Below the pieces are notes generated by a model that made no database searches, was not told the DNA's origin, and was given only the letters and a program-made list of their open reading frames with translations. From positions 434,001 to 498,000 of the forward strand of contig JAAVLQ010000001.1 in NCBI GenBank assembly GCA_012103075.1: a DNA stretch of 64,000 bases, in the 5' to 3' direction. Of the stretch, positions 57,529-64,000 are shown piece by piece; the first letter of the stretch is position 1; each line of letters opens with the position of its first letter. Both the position numbers and the translations under genes were made by a program. Source of the DNA: Brucella cytisi (GTDB lineage Bacteria; Pseudomonadota; Alphaproteobacteria; Rhizobiales; Rhizobiaceae).

Positions 57529-57681
57529 TTGAACAGTTTGTAGCGAATGCACCGCATTGACAACAGCTTCCTTCAATGGTGAACAGGCGTTGGAATAGTA
57601 ACGCTTTGAGGGCGCTTTGGGGGCAGTTGCGTCTTGAGCAATTCGGTCCGTTTCAATAATGTGGCCGGGCAGCTAGGAGAA

Positions 57682-58702
57682 ATGGCATTGGGTGTGGTTC
57701 TGAATCTGGACGGTAAAAGGAACAGGGAGGATCGGTTCAACCGCTTGTCGATCTGACAAAGGCCGACATGGCGCGGGTGAACGAGATGATCCTTTCCCGG
57801 GCCGGGTCCGATGTTGAAATGATACCGGAGGTCGCCAATCATCTGATTTCCTCCGGCGGCAAGCGCCTGCGTCCCATGATGACGCTCGCGGCGGCCCGCA
57901 TGTTCGGTTACGAAGGCGATGGCCATGTGCGTCTCGCGACTGCTGTGGAATTTATGCACACTGCAACACTTCTGCATGACGATGTGGTTGATGAAAGCGA
58001 TCTGCGTCGCGGAAAAGCACGGCGCGCATGATCTGGGGCAATCAGGCCAGCGTTCTCGTCGGCGACTTCCTGCTCGGTCAGGCCTTCAAGATGATGGTCG
58101 ATGTCGGTTCGCTGGACGCGCTCGACGTTCTGGCGACCTCGGCTTCGGTGATTGCGGAAGGCGAAGTAATGCAGCTTGCCGCTGCCAAGAACATGGAAAC
58201 TACCGAAGACGAATATCTGGCGGTCATCAAAGCCAAGACTGCGGCGCTGTTCTCGGCAGCCGCTGAGGTCGGCCCGATCATCGCGGGCGCACAGCGTTCG
58301 GATCGTGCGGCACTACGCGATTACGGTCTCAATCTCGGTCTCGCTTTCCAGCTCGTTGACGATGCGCTCGATTATGGCGGCTCGGCAGCCGAACTCGGCA
58401 AGAATACCGGCGATGACTTCCGCGAAGGCAAGATCACGCTTCCGGTGATTCTGAGCTATCGCCGCGGCACCGACAATGAACGCGCTTTCTGGAAGCACGC
58501 GATCGAGGACGGTGCGAGCGATGACGCCTCGCTTGAAAAAGCCATCGGCCTGATGACGAAACACGGTGCGATTGCCGACACGGTACAGCGCGCGCGGCAT
58601 TTTGGCGAAATTGCCCGCGATGCTCTGGCACCTCTGAAAGCGACGCCTCAGAAGGACGCGCTGATCGAAGTCATCGATTTCTGCATCAGCCGTGTGAACT
58701 GA
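57682..58702 (+). CDS. ispB: Long-chain polyprenyl diphosphate synthase
   Basis: Makes the ubiquinone side chain; about 338 residues. First Asp-rich motif LLHDDVVDESDLRRGKA, second QLVDDALDYGG, GGKRLRPMMTLAAARM at the front. Start is ATG 57682 or TTG 57688 (LGVVLNLDG), the TTG having the better spacing from AGGAG. Breaks near 57730 and at 58025 (AAAGCACGGCGCGC), the latter between the first motif and MIWGNQASVLVGDFLLG. Divergent from the DUF2007 gene. Confidence 0.9.
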
Positions 58703-58758
58703 CCGACAACAGTTGCAAACTCCGGCCAGCATTTCTTGCGAGCCGGGAATACTCAGGA

Positions 58759-58784
58759 AAAGCATCCTATCACGGATGCTTTTC
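58759..58784 (+). terminator. Terminator of the polyprenyl synthase gene
   Basis: Perfect 9-bp arms AAAGCATCC (58759-58767) and GGATGCTTT (58774-58782), followed by TCTTG. Confidence 0.85.
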
Positions 58785-58917
58785 TTGCCCCGCCATCCCA
58801 AAAAGGCCATGCTTGGGGTGCCTTTTCCGGCAAAGAGACAGCGTGCCCGGCTTTGAGCCACTTGAGGGTTTGCTTGCCGGTATCTGTCACAGGGATTTGA
58901 GAAGAGGATAGGGCTTT

Positions 58918-60784
58918 ATGCGGCAAGGATCGAAATACCGCCCGCTTTATGGATTGCTGCTCTCGCTTCTGGCGGGAATCGCGATCCCGACAAGCGGTGC
59001 TTTGGCCAAGGCGACAACCGATCCTGTACCGCCTCCTGTCCGCGCCGGTTCGTTCGCCGGGGCCTATCTTGCCGGACGTACTGCCGAATCCGACAATAAT
59101 CTTGCCGCTGCCGTCGATTTCTATCGTCAGGCCATGGCATTTGATCCGGGCAATGCGCAGGTCAAACAGGATCTGCTGCTGGTTCTGCTGACCGAGGGCC
59201 GCTTCAAGGATGCCCTGCCTCTGGCGGAGGAACTGAAGAACGTCCCGGATATCGAGCGTTTTTCTCGCGTGGCGCTGGCCATCGACGCCATCGACCGCAA
59301 GCAATATCGCAAGGTCGAGCCGCTTTTGATGCTGTCGTTGCAATCCGATATGGATCGCCTTGCGACAGGCTTCATGAGCGCATGGGTGAAGGTCGGGCAG
59401 GGCAACCCCAAACAGGCGCTCGCCGACATCCAGAAAATGCAGGGACCGGAATGGTATGGTTTGTTCCGCACCTATAATTCTGCGCTCATAGCCGATCTCG
59501 CCGGCCAGAAGCAGGAGGCGCGTGATTTCTACCAGCAGGCTATCGACGACCGGCCGGGCGGAAGCTCTGCCCCCGACACTTATGAACGCATCGTGATGGC
59601 CTATGCCTCCTTCAAACTTCGTCAGGGCGACAAGAAAGGTGCGATCAAGACGTTGAACGATGCAGCCGAACTTCTGAACGGTCGCATGACGATCACAGAA
59701 ATGCGTGAAAAGATCGAGGCTGGCGAGAAATATGGCCGCCTGATCAAAACCGCTCAGGAAGGTACTGCCGAAGCCCTCTACACGCTTGGCACTGCGATCA
59801 ACCGCAGTGGCGCTGAAGCCTTTGCAAAGCTTTATCTGCAGATGTCACTGCCGCTGCGTCCGGGCAATGACGCAACGCTTTATCAGCTGGGCGATATTTC
59901 CGCCAAATTGCGCCAGCCGGAAAAGGCAATCGACTATTATGGCCGCGTGCCAGAGAAGTCGCCTTATCGCCGTGACGCGGAAATGCAGCGCGCGCTCAAT
60001 CTGGCAGAAAACGACCAGTCTGCCGAGGCCGTCAAGCAGCTGAAAGTTCTGCTAGACCGCGACAAGACCGACATGCGCACTTATCTGGCCCTCGGTGGCG
60101 TCTATGCGCAGGACAAGAATTTTGCCGATGCAGCGAAAATTTATGATGCTGCTGTGGAGCAGATCAAAACACCGGAACGCAAGGACTGGCCAGTCTTCTA
60201 CCAGCGCGGCATTGCCTATGAACGTCTGAAGCAATGGGACAAGGCCGAGCCCAATTTCCGCAAGGCGCTTGAGCTTTATCCCGACCAGCCGCAGGTGCTG
60301 AATTATCTCGGTTATTCCCCGGGTCGACCGTGGTGATAATCTTGATGAAGCGCTGGGCATGATCAAGAAGGCGGTCGAGCTGCGCCCGCAGGACGGTTAT
60401 ATCGTCGACTCGCTGGGCTGGGCCTATTACATGCTGGGTCGGTATGATGAGGCGGTGGTTGAACTGGAAAAGGCGGTCAAGCTTCGCCCGGAAGACCCGA
60501 CGATTAACGACCATATGGGCGATGCCTATTGGCGTGTCGGGCGCCTTCTGGAAGCGACGTTCCAGTGGAACCATGCCATTGCAGGCAAACCCGAGCCGGA
60601 AGATCTGGTGAAGATCGAGGCGAAGCTGAAGAAGGGACTGCCGGATATTCCGGGGCAATCTTCTGCTGAAGCTGCAAAGCCTGCCGTGAAAAAGCCGGAT
60701 GGGCAGAAGCCGGGAGATCCCGCGCCATCGCCTGCTCCTGCCGCACCTTCCGATAAGGCTCCGGAAAAGCCTGCTACGGACTAA
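58918..60784 (+). CDS. Large secreted tetratricopeptide-repeat protein
   Basis: About 622 residues. Signal peptide (GLLLSLLAGIAIPTSGALA), then TPR-like repeats along the whole length, clearest in AAAVDFYRQAMAFDPGNAQVKQDLLL, KAIDYYGRVPEKSPYRRDAEMQRALNLA, WDKAEPNFRKALELYPDQPQVLNYLGYS and YDEAVVELEKAVKLRPEDPTINDHMGDAYWR. Tail rich in Pro, Ala and Lys. Break near 60320. Widespread in Rhizobiales, probably a periplasmic scaffold; no specific role known. Confidence 0.87.
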
Positions 60785-60792
60785 CGAACTTC

Positions 60793-60836
60793 AGGCTGTC
60801 GGTTTCAAGATGGTGTGACACCGAAACTGGCAGCCT
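60793..60836 (+). promoter_or_regulatory. Long hairpin upstream of glyQ
   Basis: Arms AGGCTGTCGGTTTC (60793-60806) and GAAACTGGCAGCCT (60823-60836) pair at all 14 positions with two G-U pairs; within the loop GGTG-TGA-CACC can form a further stem. No T-run follows, and a candidate -35 CTTGAC begins at 60840. It may end the TPR transcript or act at the RNA level. Confidence 0.55.
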
Positions 60837-60901
60837 ATGCTTGACCCTGCGTTACGGACAAATTAGACCGGGCCATCATTTCAATTACAAGGCCCGACCC
60901 C

Positions 60902-61851
60902 GTGTCCAGTACGTTGCCAGCACATATGCATCCCACCCGTTCCTTTCAGGGGCTGATCCTGACGCTCCATAACTATTGGGCGGAGCACGGCTGCGCTATC
61001 TTGCAGCCCTATGACATGGAAGTGGGCGCGGGTACGTTGCACCCGGCGACGACTTTGCGGGCGCTCGGACCGCGTCCGTGGAACGTGGCCTATGTTCAGC
61101 CCTCACGCCGCCCAAAAGATGGACGCTATGGTGAAAACCCGAACCGTCTCCAGCACTATTATCAGTATCAGGTTCTCCTGAAGCCAAGCCCACCCAATTT
61201 GCAAGAACTCTATCTTGGTTCACTTAAGGCAATCGGCATCGACATGAACCTGCATGATGTGCGCTTTGTCGAGGACGACTGGGAAAATCCGACGACGGGT
61301 TCGTGGGGCCTTGGCTGGGAATGCTGGTGCGACGGCATGGAAGTGTCGCAGTTCACCTATTTCCAACAGGTCTGCGGTATTGAATGCTCGCCGGTTTCCG
61401 GTGAACTGACCTACGGTCTCGAACGCCTCGCCATGTATGTGCAGGGCGTGGACAACGTCTACGACCTCAACTTCAACGGCCTCGAAGGCGACAAAAGGTC
61501 ACCTATGGCGACGTGTTCCTGCAGGCCGAGCAAGAATACTCCCGCTACAATTTCGAGATTGCTAACACCGAAATGCTACATCAGCACTTTATCGATGCCG
61601 AGCGTGAATGCGAAGCCGTTCTGAAAGCTGGCAGCATGGGCGAGACCTCCTTGCATAAGTGCGTTTTCCCGGCCTATGACCAGTGCATCAAGGCATCCCA
61701 CGTGTTCAATCTGATGGATGCGCGCGGCGTGATCTCGGTTACCGAGCGTCAGAGCTATATTCTGCGCGTGCGCAATCTTGCGCGTCAGTGCGGCGAGGCA
61801 TTCCTTTTGACGGATGCCGGTGGTTTCAATTTCAAGCGTGAGGGCGAGTAA
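60902..61851 (+). CDS. glyQ: Glycyl-tRNA synthetase alpha subunit
   Basis: Catalytic subunit of the bacterial alpha2-beta2 enzyme, about 316 residues. GTG 60902 ([44 protein letters not shown]); class II motifs in [42 protein letters not shown] and [19 protein letters not shown], then [12 protein letters not shown]. One break near 61497 (GACAAAAGGTCACC) before [15 protein letters not shown]. Six bases before glyS. Confidence 0.95.
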
Positions 61852-61856
61852 AGAAC

Positions 61857-64000
61857 ATGCCTGATTTGTTGCTCGAACTCTTTTCCGAAGAAATTCCCGC
61901 TCGCATGCAGCGCAAGGCTGCCGGTGATCTGAAAAAGATGATTACCGATGGTCTGGTGGAGGCTGGCCTTACCTATGAAGCTGCGACCCCTTATTGGACG
62001 CCACGTCGTCTGACGCTTGATATTCGCGGTCTCACCGTGCGTTCCAAGGACGTGCATGAAGACATCAAGGGCCCATCGGTCACAGCACCGGAACAGGCCA
62101 TTCAAGGATTTCTGCGCAAGGCCGGTCTGACGGATGTAGCCCAAGCCCATATCCACTCCGATCCGAAGAAGGGTGATTTCTACGTCGCCCATCTGACGAA
62201 GCCGGGCCGTGCAGCTGAAGAGATCGTTGCCGAATTGGTGCCGCAGACTATCCGCAATTTCCCATGGCCGAAATCCATGCGCTGGGGTGCTGCTTCCGCT
62301 AGGCCGGGTTCGCTTCGTTGGGTACGCCCGCTACAGTCGATCCTCTGCACCTTCGGTCCTGAAACCGAGGAAACCGTGGTTATCGATTTCGATGTCGATG
62401 GCATCAAGTCGGGCAATGTCACCTATGGCCATCGTTTCCTGAGCGACGGTCAGGCGATCAAGGTGCGCCGCTTCGAGGATTATGTCGAAAAGCTCGAAAA
62501 GGCTTTCGTGGTTCTAGATGCCGAGCGCCGCAAGGAAATCATTTCGCAGGATGCGCATAATCTCGCCTTCGCTTCCGGCCTTGAGCTGGTCGAAGACGAT
62601 GGACTTCTGGAAGAAGTGTCCGGTCTGGTCGAATGGCCGGTGGTGCTGATGGGCGAGTTCGAGCAAGAATTCCCGGCCATTCCGCCGGAAGTCATTCGCC
62701 TCACTATCCGCGCCAATCAGAAGTGCTTCGTCACCCGCAAAGGGGCGAAACCGAAGCGCTTTCCAACCGCTTCATTCTGGTGTCGAACATTGCGGCCCGC
62801 GATGGCGGCACGGAAATCGCCTATGGCAACGGCAAGGTCGTGCGCGCACGCCTGTCGGATGCGCTCTATTTCTGGCACACCGATCAGCATGATCTGCCCG
62901 ACCTCGACAAGCTTGCCGCTTCGGCGGAAAAGTTCGGTCTTGAGCTGAAAAAGCCGCTCGATCAGCGCATGGCGCGTCTGGATGCACTGAATGTGACCTT
63001 CCATGCCAAGCTGGGCACGCAAGGCGCACGCATTGAACGCATTCGCGAACTGGCTGCGCAGATTGCGCCGCTGGTGGGTGCCGATCCGAAGCTTGCAGCC
63101 CGTGCCGCAGTTTTAGCCAAAGCCGATCTGACCACCGAAGTTGTCGGAGAGTTCCCCGAGCTTCAGGGCGCGATGGGTCGCAAATATGCGTTGCTTCAGG
63201 GCGAAGATGAAGCCGTCGCCGCTGCGATTGAAGAACACTACAAGCCGCAAGGTCCATCTGACTTTGTGCCAAAGAACCCTGTTTCGGTTGCCGTTGCGCT
63301 TGCCGACAAGCTCGACACGCTGGTCGGCTTCTGGGCGATCGACGAAAAGCCTACCGGTTCGAAGGACCCGTTTGCTCTGCGCCGTGCGGCACTGGGCGTG
63401 ATCCGACTCCTGCTGTCGCAGGAATGGAAGTTCCCGCTGCTTCCGCTCTTCCGCTCGGCGTTTGCCGCGCTGAAAGAAGGTCAGGTCCAGCGCAAGCTGC
63501 GCGAATTTGAAGCCAAGCTTGCTGCGGAAAACTCCGGTGATGTTGACGGCGAACAGGACGTCGACAACGCATTGGCCAGCTATGAAAAGCAGGCTCGCGC
63601 CGAGGCGGAGGCATCGTCCGAGCCGTTGCTGGTCGATCTTTTGTCGTTCCTCCATGACCGTTTCAAGGTGCATCTGAAGGAAGAGGGCGCACGCTACGAC
63701 GCCATCGATGCCGTGCTGACGCCGGATGCCGACAATCTGCTTCTGGTTGCGCGTCGACTGGAAGCGCTGATCGTCTTCATCAATGAAGAAGATGGCAAAA
63801 ACCTTCTGGCCGGTGCCAAGCGCGCCGCCAATATTCTCGCTGCAGAAGAGAAGAAGGGTACGAAGGTTGCAGACAGCGTGAGCGCTTCTCTTCTTCGCGA
63901 AGCGGAAGAAAAGGCGCTGTTCGAAGCTGTCACTCTGGCTTCGCAAGATGCCGAGGCGGCAATTGCCCGTGAAGATTTCAACGGTGCGATGCTGGCACTC
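61857..64000 (+). CDS. glyS: Glycyl-tRNA synthetase beta subunit (truncated by window end)
   Basis: [29 protein letters not shown] is the family start; [54 protein letters not shown] follow. One break near 62747 (AAAGGGGCGAAACC) before the [18 protein letters not shown] region; from there the frame is open to the last base. At least 714 residues are present; the C-terminal anticodon-binding end is cut off. Confidence 0.94.

Noticed and set aside
60785-60901. T-box or glycine riboswitch before glyQ
   Set aside because: T-boxes are not expected in this class, no T-box sequence is seen, and the hairpin lacks the tandem-aptamer layout of glycine riboswitches.
1-64000. CRISPR array, prophage, insertion sequence, tRNA or rRNA
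   Set aside because: No regularly spaced repeats, integrase, transposase, terminal inverted repeats, cloverleaf or rRNA-like stretch was found on reading both strands, although a short tRNA could be missed by eye.

Overview
The window is chromosomal DNA of an alphaproteobacterium of the Rhizobiales, most likely Brucella or Ochrobactrum. This rests on protein resemblance and gene order, not on a search. Supporting features are a BacA/SbmA transporter, a FixK/FNR-controlled ccoNOQP-ccoGHIS cluster, an FO operon with two b-type subunits, CtrA-like TTAACCAT boxes, and a family of ~100-bp hairpin repeats typical of Brucellaceae intergenic DNA. I see no tRNA, rRNA, CRISPR array, insertion sequence or prophage.

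Sequence quality dominates any reading of this window. I count at least 60 reading-frame breaks in about 40 of some 66 genes. They are almost all single-base indels at short homopolymers or repeated dinucleotides. They fall equally in essential single-copy genes (atpB, atpE, der, ispE, ispB, glyQ, glyS) and in dispensable ones, and the protein resumes in another frame without losing conserved residues. I therefore treat the genes as intact in the organism and list them as CDS over their full extent, giving the break positions.

Layout: 119-9853 is a purine/glyoxylate catabolic block (LysR regulator, PuuD urate hydroxylase, guanine deaminase, IclR regulator, Gcl, Hyi, GlxR, glycerate 2-kinase). 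It links guanine and urate breakdown to assimilation of glyoxylate as 2-phosphoglycerate. 9871-17927 (minus) is the cbb3 oxidase operon ccoNOQP with maturation genes ccoGHIS, behind a perfect FNR/FixK box. 18135-20157 is a QseC/TctE-like sensor kinase and its response regulator, divergent from dsbD. 22237-25119 holds an L,D-transpeptidase, a DsbA-like oxidoreductase and an aldehyde dehydrogenase.

25296-28605 is an Ada operon with a 2OG-Fe(II) oxygenase, then an ArsC/YffB-like protein and a FUSC transporter. 28612-31296 (minus) has an AadA-like nucleotidyltransferase, a ClpP paralogue, an ArsR-SRPBCC pair and a small secreted protein. 31451-34990 holds an MFS exporter, BacA and a NodB-type deacetylase. 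35203-37467 is a YfgM-like protein and Der. 37530-44739 carries envelope and stress genes: an OmpA-like protein, a YegD-type Hsp70, a YafK-like transpeptidase, TenA, LprI-like and GFA proteins, and a SleB-type hydrolase.

45067-47881 is the FO operon atpI-B-E-F'-F with its own terminator. 47965-57528 is mixed housekeeping: Lrp, LysE, rnhB, a radical SAM protein, ispE, sppA, nhaA and trmN6. 57682-64000 holds the polyprenyl diphosphate synthase, a large TPR protein, glyQ and a truncated glyS. Regulatory elements found include two IclR-type palindromes before gcl, an extended palindrome around the FNR box, an ArsR operator, a hairpin over the yffB ribosome site, CtrA-like boxes before the SleB gene, and a long hairpin before glyQ.
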